23,438 nucleotides of DNA from an uncultured Selenomonadales bacterium (GCA_937915725.1 CALGGV010000219.1:1-23438); one strand, 5' to 3'. Numbered from the stretch's first letter, positions 1-8,255 are shown. Notes: generated by a model from the letters alone, not told the origin. Made by a program: numbers and translations.

Positions 1-43
1 TTTTAAAAATTTTTTTGTAAATTTTAATTTCAAAGTCAAACAT
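1..43 (-). CDS. secF: SecF protein-export membrane subunit, N-terminal fragment (runs off window)
   Basis: On the minus strand an ATG lies directly after the secD TAA stop, with no base between. It opens a frame of 14 codons (MFDFEIKIYKKIFK) to the window edge. A ribosome binding site AAAGAGG sits in the last secD codons about 9 bases before this ATG. SecF almost always follows SecD and forms the SecDF complex that helps the Sec translocon use proton-motive force. The identity rests on position, start and binding site, because too few residues are visible for a domain call. Confidence 0.7.
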   Translation of the reverse strand, partial: MFDFEIKIYKKIFK

Positions 44-1288
44 TTATTTAGCCTCTTTTGGGTAGAAGAGCATAAAACCGTTTGCGCCGTAAATGCTCGG
101 ATTTTCAAAAACTTTTGCGTTTACCATAAGTTTCAGCATATATTGAGTTAAAGTTATCGCCGTAAACATTGACAGCAAAACACCCAATCCCAGTGTAATT
201 GCAAAGCCGCGAATGTTGCCCGTTCCAAACATAAAAAGTACAAACGCCGCAATAATCGTTGTGGTGTTGGAGTCAAGAATTGTTGTGAAGGCGCGCTTAA
301 AGCCGTTGTCCATTGCAAGCCGAATACTTTTGCCGAGCCGAAATTCTTCCTTGAAATGTTCAAAAATTAAAACGTTTGCATCAACCGCCATACCTATTGA
401 TAAAATAATTCCTGCAACGCCCGGCAAAGTCAATGTTGCGTCAAGTGCTTTTAAAATCGCCAATAAAAGTAATGTGTACGCCATTAACGAAAAATCGGCG
501 ATAAAGCCGCAAGCGCGGTAGAAAAGTAACATAAAAAGTAAAACTGCCGCAATTCCAACTACAAACGCAAAAACAGATTTATCTTTTGAATCTTGCCCGA
601 GTGAAGGTCCAACTGTACGCGTTTCAATGATATTTACTTTTACGGGAAGTGCGCCGCTACGAAGTAAAACCGCCAATCTTTGCGCCTCTTCTAAATCACG
701 TTGCCCGCTAATTTCTGCGCGACCGCCCAAAATTGGTTCACGTACAACAGGATCTGTCAAAACTTCGCCGTCCAAAAGAATTGCAATTTGTCTGCCTACA
801 TTTGCCAAAGTTGCGTCGGCGAATTTTTTTGCGCCTTCGTCAGAAAATTCCAGATTGACAACGCACTGATTGTTTTGCTGATTCATTGCCGCCTGCGCGT
901 CTTTTAAATCTGTACCGGTTAAAAGCGTGTTGCCGTCTTCGTCTTTAAATTCAAGCATTGCAGTTTTGCCAATAGTTTGAATTGCCGCGTCGGGGTCTTT
1001 AATTCCGGCAAGTTCAATAATTACGCGGCGTTCGCCCTCGCGCTGTACTATTGGTTCAGTCAAGCCGAGTTCATTAACGCGCTTTTCCATAATCGAAACT
1101 ACGCGCTGCATTGCGTCATCATCAACTTTTGCAATGTCAGTATCTTCCGCCTCCAGTACAACATGTGTACCGCCTTGCAAGTCTAAGCCCTGCCGAATTG
1201 ATTCAGCCAGCGGGCGTACAAAAATCACAAATAAAACCAAAATTGCCGCCAAACACGCCAGCAATTTTGCAAAAACTTCTTTTCTCAC
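44..1288 (-). CDS. secD: Protein translocase subunit SecD
   Basis: SecD is a membrane subunit of the Sec accessory complex SecDF-YajC, which pulls preproteins through SecYEG using the proton gradient. The protein has 414 residues, the short form usual in Firmicutes (E. coli SecD is about 615). Visible parts: TM1 near residues 7-24, followed by the conserved DLQGG at 36-40; a periplasmic P1-type region to about 235; then five membrane segments between about 239 and 390. These include the family signature SIGMAVDANVLIFE at 297-310 and a conserved region near 325-357. The start is GTG, supported by GAAAGGGG 10 bases upstream; no better ATG exists. secF follows directly. Unlike the usual arrangement, yajC is not adjacent: it lies 5.5 kb away beyond the inserted TPR gene pair, and secD has its own promoter. 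Confidence 0.96.
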   Translation of the reverse strand: MRKEVFAKLLACLAAILVLFVIFVRPLAESIRQGLDLQGGTHVVLEAEDTDIAKVDDDAMQRVVSIMEKRVNELGLTEPIVQREGERRVIIELAGIKDPDAAIQTIGKTAMLEFKDEDGNTLLTGTDLKDAQAAMNQQNNQCVVNLEFSDEGAKKFADATLANVGRQIAILLDGEVLTDPVVREPILGGRAEISGQRDLEEAQRLAVLLRSGALPVKVNIIETRTVGPSLGQDSKDKSVFAFVVGIAAVLLFMLLFYRACGFIADFSLMAYTLLLLAILKALDATLTLPGVAGIILSIGMAVDANVLIFEHFKEEFRLGKSIRLAMDNGFKRAFTTILDSNTTTIIAAFVLFMFGTGNIRGFAITLGLGVLLSMFTAITLTQYMLKLMVNAKVFENPSIYGANGFMLFYPKEAK

Positions 1289-1321
1289 GAAAAATTTTCC
1301 CCTTTCGATAAAGTAAATTAA

Positions 1322-1350
1322 AATATACTACATTATTGATTTTAAGGCAA
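1322..1350 (-). promoter_or_regulatory. Probable sigma-70-type promoter of secD-secF
   Basis: Read on the minus strand, a -35 box TTGCCT (1345-1350; 4 of 6) is followed after exactly 17 bases by a -10 box TATATT (1322-1327; 5 of 6). The expected transcript start lies just upstream of the GAAAGGGG binding site of secD. Its presence fits secD being transcribed apart from yajC. Confidence 0.55.
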
Positions 1351-1404
1351 GGAAAGGAATTTTTGGCAATAAAATTTTTTAATGCTATATCAATTTGAGT
1401 ATTT

Positions 1405-1410
1405 TATAAT
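1405..1410 (+). promoter_or_regulatory. Candidate -10 box for the TPR gene pair
   Basis: A perfect TATAAT lies 14 bases before the strong GGGAGGT ribosome binding site (1424-1430) of the first TPR gene. No good -35 hexamer is found 16-18 bases upstream, and the region is so AT-rich that chance matches are common. The call rests mainly on position. Confidence 0.35.
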
Positions 1411-1437
1411 ATTAAAAATTTTTGGGAGGTTATAAAT

Positions 1438-3264
1438 ATGAAAAAGATTTTGAAAAAATTATTGGTGGCGTCGGTTGCGGCAGGTAGTTTTATTTTTACG
1501 CTGCCTATTGAAAATTTTTATTTAGTTTCAACAGTTCAGGCGGAAATTAAAACTTATGAAGGCGTCGGCAAATACATTATGAGTGATTTTGAAAATCCGG
1601 AAATTGCCAAAGAACGCGCCCGTGCTCGCGCAGAACAACTCGCAAAAGATAGAGCCGGCGTTTATCTTAGTCAATATTCCGTCGCTGAAAATTTTAACCT
1701 TACTAAAAATGAAATTTCTGCTGTTACAAATAACATTATAAATATTGTCGGCGAAGTCAAATATGACCGAAAACTTGATACTGTTGACGGTATGCCCATT
1801 GTAATTTATACGGCAACACTTCAAGCTAATATCGACACGGACGGAATTTTAAATTGGTTGAAACATAATGACGCCGAAAAAATTAAAATTGTTACTCAAA
1901 ATGATGAATTTGAAAAAGCCGCCGCCGAAAATGATAAACAAATTGAAGATTTAAGAATAAGCTACAGTAAAGCCAATTCTGCTCAAGAGAAAAATAAAAT
2001 TAAAGACAAAGTTGCCGCCGTCGATAAAGAATTTTTGGCAATTCAAAAACTGCGCGAAGGTAATAAACTTTTCTATCAAGGCAAACATTATGACGCCTTA
2101 AAACTTTTTAACGAGGCTATTGAACTTAATCCAAATTATGCTGACGCATACAATAACCGCGGCTCCATTTATGACGCGCTTAACGACCATGATAAAGCAA
2201 TAGCCGAATACAACAAGGCTATCGAGCTTGACCCCCAAAATTCAATTTTCTACAACAACCGCGGAACTGCTTACTATGATTTAAAAGATTATCAACAAGC
2301 GATTGAAAATTTCAATCAATCAATAAAATTGAATCCGAAGTACGCTGAAACTTTCAATAATCGCGGTGTTACTTACGCGGCTTTAAAACAGTTTGATAAA
2401 GCGATTAAAGATCATGAACAAGCAGTCAAAATAAATCCAAAAAGCAGTTCTGCTTATAGTAACTTGGGTACAACTTACGATAATTTAAAACAGTACGATA
2501 AGGCTATTGAAAATTTAAAAAAAGCTATTGAACTTAATCCAATGAGTGCCACTGCTTATAATAATCTTGCCTCAACTTATGACAATATAGGCAATATCGA
2601 AAAAGCCGCTGAATTTTTCGCAAAGGCGGTTGAATTAGATTCAAATTCTGCAGCATTTTACAGCAATCTTGGAAATACCCTTTTAAAATTGCAAAATTAT
2701 GAAGGCGCGCTTGAAAATTTGAGTAAATCTATAAGTCTGGACCCGTTTTATGCTCCGGCATACAACAACCGCGGAAATGTTTATTATCATTTGCAGGAAT
2801 ATCAAAAAGCCATAGAAGATTTTAGCCGGGCAATTCAAATTGATTCAAAAGACGCCATTGCTTACGGCAATCGCGGAAATGTTTTCAATGAGTTGGAAGA
2901 TTATAACCGCGCACTTTCAGATTATAATACTGCAATAAAACTTTCTCCCAACACTGCCAATTTTTACAGCGGGCGCGGTTATGTCTACAGTAATATAAAA
3001 GAACGCCAAAAAGCTGTAGAAGATTATACAAAGTCAATAGAATTAAATCCCAACAATGCTTACTCTTATGCTGAACGCGCTTTAAATTATCTTTTGCTTA
3101 AGGAAGTCCAAAAGGCGTTTGAAGATTGTAACGCAGCATTGAAAATAAATCCAAATATTGCAACGGTTTACTATTTGCGCAGTTTGTGTTATAAAAATTT
3201 AGGCGAAACAGAAAAAGCCGCGTCAGATATTGCAAAGGCTAAAGAATTAGGTTACAAAGGTTAA
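1438..3264 (+). CDS. Exported TPR-repeat protein with FlgT/LPP20-like N-terminal domain (paralogue 1)
   Basis: A 608-residue protein with a Sec signal peptide: KK-rich start, hydrophobic core, probable cleavage after VQA at residue 35. Residues about 36-145 form a mixed domain with an AKERARARAEQ helix and an 'ATLQANID' strand. It reminds me of LPP20/FlgT-N-type domains, at low certainty. A charged helical linker (about 150-200) leads to about 12 TPR units of 34 residues (about 203 to the C-terminus), with the YNNRG and AIELNP signatures. TPR arrays bind proteins or peptides; no enzyme domain is present, so a scaffold role outside the cytoplasm is inferred. The start has GGGAGGT 7 bases upstream. 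The next gene is a paralogue 21 bases downstream with the same leader and signal peptide, so the two are probably one operon formed by duplication. Confidence 0.85.
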   Translation: MKKILKKLLVASVAAGSFIFTLPIENFYLVSTVQAEIKTYEGVGKYIMSDFENPEIAKERARARAEQLAKDRAGVYLSQYSVAENFNLTKNEISAVTNNIINIVGEVKYDRKLDTVDGMPIVIYTATLQANIDTDGILNWLKHNDAEKIKIVTQNDEFEKAAAENDKQIEDLRISYSKANSAQEKNKIKDKVAAVDKEFLAIQKLREGNKLFYQGKHYDALKLFNEAIELNPNYADAYNNRGSIYDALNDHDKAIAEYNKAIELDPQNSIFYNNRGTAYYDLKDYQQAIENFNQSIKLNPKYAETFNNRGVTYAALKQFDKAIKDHEQAVKINPKSSSAYSNLGTTYDNLKQYDKAIENLKKAIELNPMSATAYNNLASTYDNIGNIEKAAEFFAKAVELDSNSAAFYSNLGNTLLKLQNYEGALENLSKSISLDPFYAPAYNNRGNVYYHLQEYQKAIEDFSRAIQIDSKDAIAYGNRGNVFNELEDYNRALSDYNTAIKLSPNTANFYSGRGYVYSNIKERQKAVEDYTKSIELNPNNAYSYAERALNYLLLKEVQKAFEDCNAALKINPNIATVYYLRSLCYKNLGETEKAASDIAKAKELGYKG

Positions 3265-3285
3265 AATCTTTAGGAGGTTATAAAT

Positions 3286-5544
3286 ATGAAAAAGATTTTG
3301 AAGAAATTGTTAGTGGTTTCTGTTGCGGCGGGAAGTTTTATTTTTACGCCGCCTGTTGGAAATTTTAATTTTGTTTCGACTGTACAAGCTGAAGTTAAAA
3401 CTTACACGGGCAAAGGCGATTGTGTTCAAAGTGAATTGGTAACCGCCGCGCAGGCTAAAAATTATGCACGCCTTCGCGCAGAATTGAACGCAAAAGAACA
3501 GGCGGGCGTTTATGTCAGCAGTTATTATCGTATGCAAAATTCCACAATTACCGAAAATGAAGTTTCACTTATCACGAACAGTATTTTAAATATCGTCGGC
3601 GATGTGAATTACACAACTGAAAATATGATGTGGGGAAATTCTCCACTCATCAAGCACATTGCAACCCTTCAAGCAAATATAGACAGCGAAGGCATAACGG
3701 CTTACATTCAACGCCAAAACGAACAACGCAACAAAGATGAAAACGGCGGCGCAAGTTCAGTAAGTCAACTTCAATCTGCAGAAAAAGATATTAAAGACGG
3801 CTTGAATAAAATTGATAATTTGATTGAACGTTACAACCGCGCAACCACTCAAGCCGAAAAAGATAAAATCCGCGCCGAATTCAGCCAAGCTGACAGGCAA
3901 GTTTTAGCCGGACAAAAACTTGACGAAGGCAACGAATTTTACAACAAAGGCAATTATGAAAAAGCGATTGAACTTTACAACGAGGCACTTGCTTTTAATT
4001 CGAATTTAGCAAATGCATACAATAACCGCGGCAATGCTTACAAAAATTTAAAACAGTATGACGCGGCAATTTCTGACTACAACAAAGCTATTGAAATTAA
4101 TCCGAACGATGCAGAAACATACGAAAACCGCGGACTTGCTTACTATTATTTAAAACAGTACGAGCAAGCTATTGCTGATTACAACAAAGCTATTGAACTT
4201 GATCCAGATTATGCAAACGCATACAACAGCCGAGGCAATGCTTACTCTAATTTAAAACAGTATGAGCAAGCAATTTCTGACTACAGCAAGACTATTGAAA
4301 TTATTCCGAATTTTGCATTTGCATACTACGACCGTGGCAATGCTTACAAAAATTTAAAACGGTACGAGCAAGCAATTTCTGATTATTCCAAAGCTATTGA
4401 AATTTTTCCGAATTATGTATTTGCATATAACAACCGCGGACTTGCTTACTATTATTTAAAACAGTACGAGCAAGCTATTTCTGACTACAATAAGACTATT
4501 GAAATTATTCCGAATAATGCATTTGCATATAACAACCGCGGACTTGCTTACTCTGATTTAAAACAGTACGGGACGGCAATTTCTGACTACACAAAATCTA
4601 TTGAGCTTAATCATTCTGAATTATATTTTCCTTACAACAACCGCGGGCTTGCATATGCTAATTTAAAACAGTACGAACAAGCTATTTCTGATTATTCCAA
4701 AGCTATTGAACTTAATCCGAATTATACAAACGCATATTTTTACAGGGGTATGAGTTTACAGAATATGCAACAGCACGACGCGGCTATTTTAGATTACAAC
4801 AAAGTTATTGAGCTTAATCCTAACTATGATTGGGCGTACAATAACCGCGGCTGGTCTTATCAAAATTTGAAACAATATGACGCCGCTATTTCTGATTATA
4901 ACAAAGCTATTGAATTAAATCCCAATAATGTAACGGCTTACAGCAACCGCGGTAATACTTATACTTTAATGGGGAATTTTGAAAAGGCAAAGGCTGATTT
5001 TGAAAAAGTTATTCAACTTGCTCCGGATAATCCCGAATCTTACTTCAATCTTGGTAATGTTCACTATAATTTAAAACAATATAAGACTTCCATTAAAAAT
5101 TTCAACAAAGCCATTGAACTTTATCCGGAATATGCTAATGCTTACTATATGCGCGGCAGTTCTTACTTTATGCTCAAAAAATATAATGAATCTATCGCTG
5201 ACTATACCAAAGTTATTGAACTTGCTCCGAATTTTACAACGGGATATAACAACCGCGGTTACAGTTATATTAAAATAAAAAATTATGACGCGGCATTTGC
5301 TGATTTTAACAAAGTGCTTGAGCTTGATTCAAATAATCCCTACGGTTACGGCAACCGCGGTATTATTTACACGGTATGGAAAAGATATGAAGAGGCAATG
5401 GCAGATTTAAACAAGGCTATTGAACTTAATCCCGATGACGGCGAAAGTTACTATTATCGCGGGAAATGTTACGAGGCTATTGGCGACAAAGAAAAAGCTC
5501 GCGCAGATTTTGCGAAAGCTAAAGAATTAGGTTATAAAGGCTGA
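3286..5544 (+). CDS. Exported TPR-repeat protein (paralogue 2, expanded array)
   Basis: A 752-residue paralogue of the preceding gene. It has a near-identical signal peptide (cleavage after VQA), the same N-terminal domain to about residue 147, a helical linker containing a run of charged residues, then about 16 TPR units and the same AKAKELGYKG C-terminus. Several units share the 'LKQYEQAISDY' pattern almost exactly, so part of the array has expanded recently. One unit (IELNHSELYFPY, near 4605-4635) carries an extra residue and breaks the 34-residue spacing. AGGAGGT lies 7 bases before the ATG. From the ribosome binding site through codon 5 the DNA is identical to that of the upstream gene. 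Probably exported or cell-surface and protein-binding; no catalytic domain is seen and the partner is unknown. Confidence 0.85.
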   Translation: MKKILKKLLVVSVAAGSFIFTPPVGNFNFVSTVQAEVKTYTGKGDCVQSELVTAAQAKNYARLRAELNAKEQAGVYVSSYYRMQNSTITENEVSLITNSILNIVGDVNYTTENMMWGNSPLIKHIATLQANIDSEGITAYIQRQNEQRNKDENGGASSVSQLQSAEKDIKDGLNKIDNLIERYNRATTQAEKDKIRAEFSQADRQVLAGQKLDEGNEFYNKGNYEKAIELYNEALAFNSNLANAYNNRGNAYKNLKQYDAAISDYNKAIEINPNDAETYENRGLAYYYLKQYEQAIADYNKAIELDPDYANAYNSRGNAYSNLKQYEQAISDYSKTIEIIPNFAFAYYDRGNAYKNLKRYEQAISDYSKAIEIFPNYVFAYNNRGLAYYYLKQYEQAISDYNKTIEIIPNNAFAYNNRGLAYSDLKQYGTAISDYTKSIELNHSELYFPYNNRGLAYANLKQYEQAISDYSKAIELNPNYTNAYFYRGMSLQNMQQHDAAILDYNKVIELNPNYDWAYNNRGWSYQNLKQYDAAISDYNKAIELNPNNVTAYSNRGNTYTLMGNFEKAKADFEKVIQLAPDNPESYFNLGNVHYNLKQYKTSIKNFNKAIELYPEYANAYYMRGSSYFMLKKYNESIADYTKVIELAPNFTTGYNNRGYSYIKIKNYDAAFADFNKVLELDSNNPYGYGNRGIIYTVWKRYEEAMADLNKAIELNPDDGESYYYRGKCYEAIGDKEKARADFAKAKELGYKG
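4018..4731 (+). repeat. Tandem 102-bp repeats encoding TPR units
   Basis: The word TTTAAAACAGTA (one copy with a G change) begins at 4047, 4149, 4251, 4353, 4455, 4557 and 4662. The period is exactly 102 bases (34 codons) except the last step of 105. Flanking words such as AACAACCGCGG recur at the same period. This near-identity at DNA level exceeds what the protein fold requires and points to recent unit duplication or gene conversion. Confidence 0.85.
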
Positions 5545-5702
5545 AAGTAATTTTTCTCAAAAAATCCACATTGCTTTAAAATCGATTTTAAGCCGCCTTC
5601 AAAAAGTTTTTAATATAAAACCTCGTACAAGGTGTCAAACGTGCGTTGTAGGCAATTTTAGCGCGTTTTTTGGGCAAAATTTTTCAACATATTTAAAATA
5701 AA

Positions 5703-5729
5703 AAGCAGTAGAGACAATCCCTACTGCTT
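5703..5729. terminator. Bidirectional terminator between the TPR operon and the cyclo-ligase gene
   Basis: A perfect 9-bp stem (AAGCAGTAG / CTACTGCTT) with a 9-base loop. On the minus strand the hairpin runs into TTTATTTT; on the plus strand a weaker AAATTTTTA follows. The left arm on the minus strand overlaps the stop codon of the cyclo-ligase gene. The convergent gene layout fits use from both sides. Confidence 0.75.
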
Positions 5730-6288
5730 AAATTTTTATAATTCTTTTTTCGGTAATAATCATATCAACTTTGAAATCGTGCGGCTCTGTCGGCAAGTCG
5801 TCGACAATTTGAAAATCATAGGCAAGCGCAATTTTTTTGGCGTTGACTGCGCGCGGTAGAAATTTATCGTAGTAGCCGCCGCCGAGTCCCAGCCTGTTAA
5901 AATTTAAATCGAACGCTGCGCCCGGTACAATGACGCAATTCATTTTTTCCGGCTCAATAATTTTTTGTAAATCTGCGCGAACCGTCAAAATTCCAAAATC
6001 GCCAATTTCCAGCGCGTCAAAATTTGGAACTTCAACGGCGCACATTTCACCCTTGCCGACAATTAGCGGTACTGCCAAAATTTTTTTACTGTTGAAAACT
6101 TCGACAAAAATTTTTTGAAGTTGGACTTCCTCCGACATTGAAACATAAGCCATTATAATTTTTGAACTTTGATAAATTTCCTGCGCCAAAAATTTTTTTA
6201 CAATTTCGTTGCTGAAATTTTCACGTTCAATTTCGGTTAAAGATTTTCGCCGCGCCCGCATTTCTTTTCGTAAAGTTTTTTTATCCAT
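5728..6288 (-). CDS. 5-formyltetrahydrofolate cyclo-ligase
   Basis: A cytoplasmic folate enzyme (5-FCL/MTHFS, YgfA family) that converts 5-formyl-THF to 5,10-methenyl-THF using ATP, returning a stored folate to the one-carbon pool. At 186 residues it has the family's usual length. Visible motifs: basic N-terminus LRKEMRARRKSL (6-17), VPGAAFD (121-127), the ATP/folate-binding signature RLGLGGGYYDKF (132-143), and LPTEPHDFKVD (165-175). The ATG lies only 4 bases after the stop of the CPCC gene and has no clear Shine-Dalgarno, so it is probably translated by coupling to the gene before it. Last gene of the long minus-strand series; a terminator hairpin overlaps its stop. The family is firm; the symbol varies between genomes. 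Confidence 0.95.
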   Translation of the reverse strand: MDKKTLRKEMRARRKSLTEIERENFSNEIVKKFLAQEIYQSSKIIMAYVSMSEEVQLQKIFVEVFNSKKILAVPLIVGKGEMCAVEVPNFDALEIGDFGILTVRADLQKIIEPEKMNCVIVPGAAFDLNFNRLGLGGGYYDKFLPRAVNAKKIALAYDFQIVDDLPTEPHDFKVDMIITEKRIIKI

Positions 6289-6292
6289 AATT

Positions 6293-6499
6293 TTAAGCAG
6301 AATTGCGTTTGGACTTAAAAGCCGCCCGCGCCTCGTTCAATGAAATGGAATTTGCGCCGCCGCGATAATCCGGGTGATTAAATTGATAATCATCATCTTC
6401 CCAGCCGCAAACTTCGCAAATATCAAATTCGTGTCCCGCTTCAACTAAACCTTCACCACAGCAAGGGCAAGGTACTAAATTTTCATTCTCTGCCGCCAT
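6293..6499 (-). CDS. CPCC-family small cysteine-rich protein
   Basis: A 68-residue acidic protein with CPCC at 11-14 and CEVC at 28-31, a four-cysteine knuckle that probably holds one zinc, followed by WEDDD and the family signature HPDYRGGAN...SLNEA. This matches the CPCC cysteine-rich domain family of Pfam, whose biochemical role is unknown to me. The start has GGAGG 9 bases upstream. The gene overlaps the end of the preceding small gene by 17 bases, and its ribosome binding site lies inside that gene. The tight overlap suggests the two are made together and may act together; a partner or antidote role for the toxin-like neighbour is only an inference. Confidence 0.8.
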   Translation of the reverse strand: MAAENENLVPCPCCGEGLVEAGHEFDICEVCGWEDDDYQFNHPDYRGGANSISLNEARAAFKSKRNSA

Positions 6500-6824
6500 T
6501 TTCTATATCCTCCTTTTTTCTAGTTTCATAATGTAAAATTCCATCGTCCGGCTTGAACATAGTAAATATACCCTTCAGCGGACGACCTTTGACAAAATCA
6601 TTTGTGGATTTATCGTAGCGAATAATAGCACCGCTTTTATCAATGTGTCCCAAAATATTTTCACCAACTGCAGATTCAATCAATTCCAAAGCGCGTTGCT
6701 CATATTGTGCAACGGTAAATCCGGGATATTGCGCCCCGTGGTCTTTCCAATGATTCATCAACGCTTGACGATTTTTAAAGCCACGAACTATAAATTTATT
6801 TTCGCCGGCTGCTGAAATGTTCAT
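6483..6824 (-). CDS. Small protein resembling the C-terminal RNase-type domain of polymorphic toxins (BECR-like), free-standing
   Basis: A 113-residue soluble protein. The pattern H25...H29-G30, then a Tyr/Glu helix (AQYEQRALELIE), an IRYD strand (68-71), a 'TNDF' turn and T88-x-F90-K91-P92 matches, from memory, the domain found at the C-termini of contact-dependent toxins and some phage minor head proteins. That group has been linked to the Barnase/EndoU/ColicinE5/RelE nuclease fold. Here the domain stands alone, with no signal peptide or delivery module. Its ATG overlaps the yajC stop as ATGA, and its end overlaps the CPCC gene by 17 bases, so all three are translationally coupled. Activity is not shown; it could be a harmless or regulatory derivative. 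The family call is moderate. Confidence 0.6.
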   Translation of the reverse strand: MNISAAGENKFIVRGFKNRQALMNHWKDHGAQYPGFTVAQYEQRALELIESAVGENILGHIDKSGAIIRYDKSTNDFVKGRPLKGIFTMFKPDDGILHYETRKKEDIENGGRE

Positions 6825-7117
6825 TCGGCGGTTACCTTATTTTCTTTTTCAACAATCGTACTTACCGCGCCGCGTCCAACTTCTATAACAACATTTTCGG
6901 CGATTTTTATCTTTAAAGTTTCACTGTAAATTTCTTCAATAGTGCCGTAAATTCCGCCAATAGTCACGATACGCGCTCCAACTTGCAAACTGCTTAACAT
7001 TGTTTCTCTTTCTTCACGCGCCCTTTTTTGCGGCTTGTACAGCAAGAAATAAAAGATACACACCATAAATAAAATCGGCAGCCAACTTATCATTGACGCC
7101 ATTGCCTCTTCACTCAA
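6821..7117 (-). CDS. yajC: Preprotein translocase subunit YajC
   Basis: A 98-residue single-span membrane protein of the SecDF-YajC accessory complex. It has one hydrophobic segment at about 10-27, then the family motif YKPQKRAREE and a small cytoplasmic domain with VTIGGIYGTI. The start is taken as TTG at 7117, because AGAGGGG lies 8 bases before it. Internal ATG codons at residues 6 and 9 are possible, the first having its GAGG too close. The TTG lies inside the end of tgt (8-base overlap), and the stop overlaps the next gene as ATGA. tgt-yajC adjacency is the classical order; secDF normally follows but is displaced here. Confidence 0.95.
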   Translation of the reverse strand: MSEEAMASMISWLPILFMVCIFYFLLYKPQKRAREERETMLSSLQVGARIVTIGGIYGTIEEIYSETLKIKIAENVVIEVGRGAVSTIVEKENKVTAE

Positions 7118-8255
7118 TTTTTAATCCCCTCTCGTAGTTGTTGAAAAAATCTGCGCGAAAGTCGCCAAATTTATCCTCAAGAATCGCCGCTCGCATATCA
7201 GCCATAAATTTTTGCAAGTAGCGCAGGTTATGCAAAGTCAAAAGTCTCAAGCCGAAAATTTCTTCAGCGCGGACAAGATGCCGAATGTAAGCGCGGGTAA
7301 AATTATTTTTGCAGGCGTAACAATCGCAATTACTTTCAAGCGGCGAAAAATCTTCAGTGTAACAAGCATTTTTCATAACAAGCCGCCCGCTTGCCGCAGT
7401 TTTCGGACTAACCATCGCCATACCGTTTCGCGCAACCCGCGTGGCAAATACGCAGTCAAACATATCAACGCCGCGCATTACGCCTTCAAGCAAATGGTCA
7501 GGAGTTCCGACGCCCATTAAATACCGCGCCTTATTTTCCGGCAAAAATTTTGTCGAAATTTCCAACATTTCATACATAGTTTTTTTATCTTCGCCGACAC
7601 TTAAGCCGCCAATGGCACAGCCCGCAAAATCCATACCGCCTATAACTTTTGCAGATTCTTCGCGCAGGTCTGCAAACATTCCGCCTTGACAAATTCCAAA
7701 AAGCCCTTGATTTTCCGAATTTGCCGCCGCCAAACTTCTTTCAGCCCAACGGTGCGTGCGCGCGGTAGATTTTTTGGAGTAGTCATAATCGACGCCGTAA
7801 GGTATGCATTCATCAAACGCCATGATAATATCTGCGCCAAGTTTCATTTGAGTTTCAATGGAAATTTCCGGCGAAAGGAATTTTTTTGCGCCGTCAATGT
7901 GCGAGCGAAAAGTTACGCCGTCTTCAGTAATTTTTCTAAGTTCGCCCAAACTGAAAACTTGAAAGCCGCCGCTGTCAGTCAAAATCCCGCGCGTCCAATT
8001 CATAAATTTGTGCAAGCCGCCCGCCTTTTGAATTAAATCTGCGCCCGGTCTCAAAAATAAATGGTACGTGTTGCTTAAAATTATTCCCGCACCGAGTTCT
8101 TCGAGTTCGTCGGGCGAAACACTTTTAACCGTTGCTTGAGTTCCTACCGGCATAAAAATTGGCGTCAAAAAATCGCCGTGCGGTGTATGTAAAATTCCTG
8201 CGCGTGCCCCAGTTTTTTTATCTTTGTGAATCAATTCATAAGTTACTGCCGCCAT
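7110..8255 (-). CDS. tgt: tRNA-guanine transglycosylase (queuine/preQ1 tRNA-ribosyltransferase)
   Basis: Exchanges guanine at position 34 of GUN-anticodon tRNAs for the queuosine precursor preQ1. The 381 residues match the bacterial family. Visible residues: catalytic DSGGFQ at 94-99, MAFDEC at 145-150, GICQGG at 187-192, GGLSVGE at 216-222, the nucleophile Asp267 in MFDCVFATR, RNG at 276-278, and the zinc site C310, C312, C315 and H342. All key residues are present, so this is the housekeeping enzyme. The ATG has AGGGG 8 bases upstream, and the start overlaps the end of the DUF6339-like gene by 20 bases. QueA, the next enzyme of the pathway, is encoded 3.6 kb upstream on the same strand, separated by the GHKL module. 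Confidence 0.98.
   Translation of the reverse strand: MAAVTYELIHKDKKTGARAGILHTPHGDFLTPIFMPVGTQATVKSVSPDELEELGAGIILSNTYHLFLRPGADLIQKAGGLHKFMNWTRGILTDSGGFQVFSLGELRKITEDGVTFRSHIDGAKKFLSPEISIETQMKLGADIIMAFDECIPYGVDYDYSKKSTARTHRWAERSLAAANSENQGLFGICQGGMFADLREESAKVIGGMDFAGCAIGGLSVGEDKKTMYEMLEISTKFLPENKARYLMGVGTPDHLLEGVMRGVDMFDCVFATRVARNGMAMVSPKTAASGRLVMKNACYTEDFSPLESNCDCYACKNNFTRAYIRHLVRAEEIFGLRLLTLHNLRYLQKFMADMRAAILEDKFGDFRADFFNNYERGLKIE

Noticed and set aside
4018..4731. Regular direct repeats could suggest a CRISPR array.
   Set aside because: The 102-base period is 34 codons in an open frame encoding TPR units, and there are no unique spacers.
5576..5591. A 16-bp perfect palindrome TTAAAATCGATTTTAA, and a similar one (AATTATCGATAATT) at 17578-17591.
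   Set aside because: Both are made almost only of A/T around ATCGAT, which is expected by chance in such DNA, and their positions (after a stop, and in a leader) do not match. Not called as operators.
5545..5727. Possible small gene or RNA in the gap after the TPR pair.
   Set aside because: No frame with a ribosome binding site and no extended fold was found apart from the terminator hairpin and a weak ACCT/AGGT stem.
7110..8255. The Tgt next to an ATPase module could be DpdA, the DNA 7-deazaguanine-inserting enzyme of a modification system.
   Set aside because: The protein has the full bacterial Tgt motif set and zinc site at normal length and sits in tgt-yajC order with queA close by. No other Dpd gene is visible.
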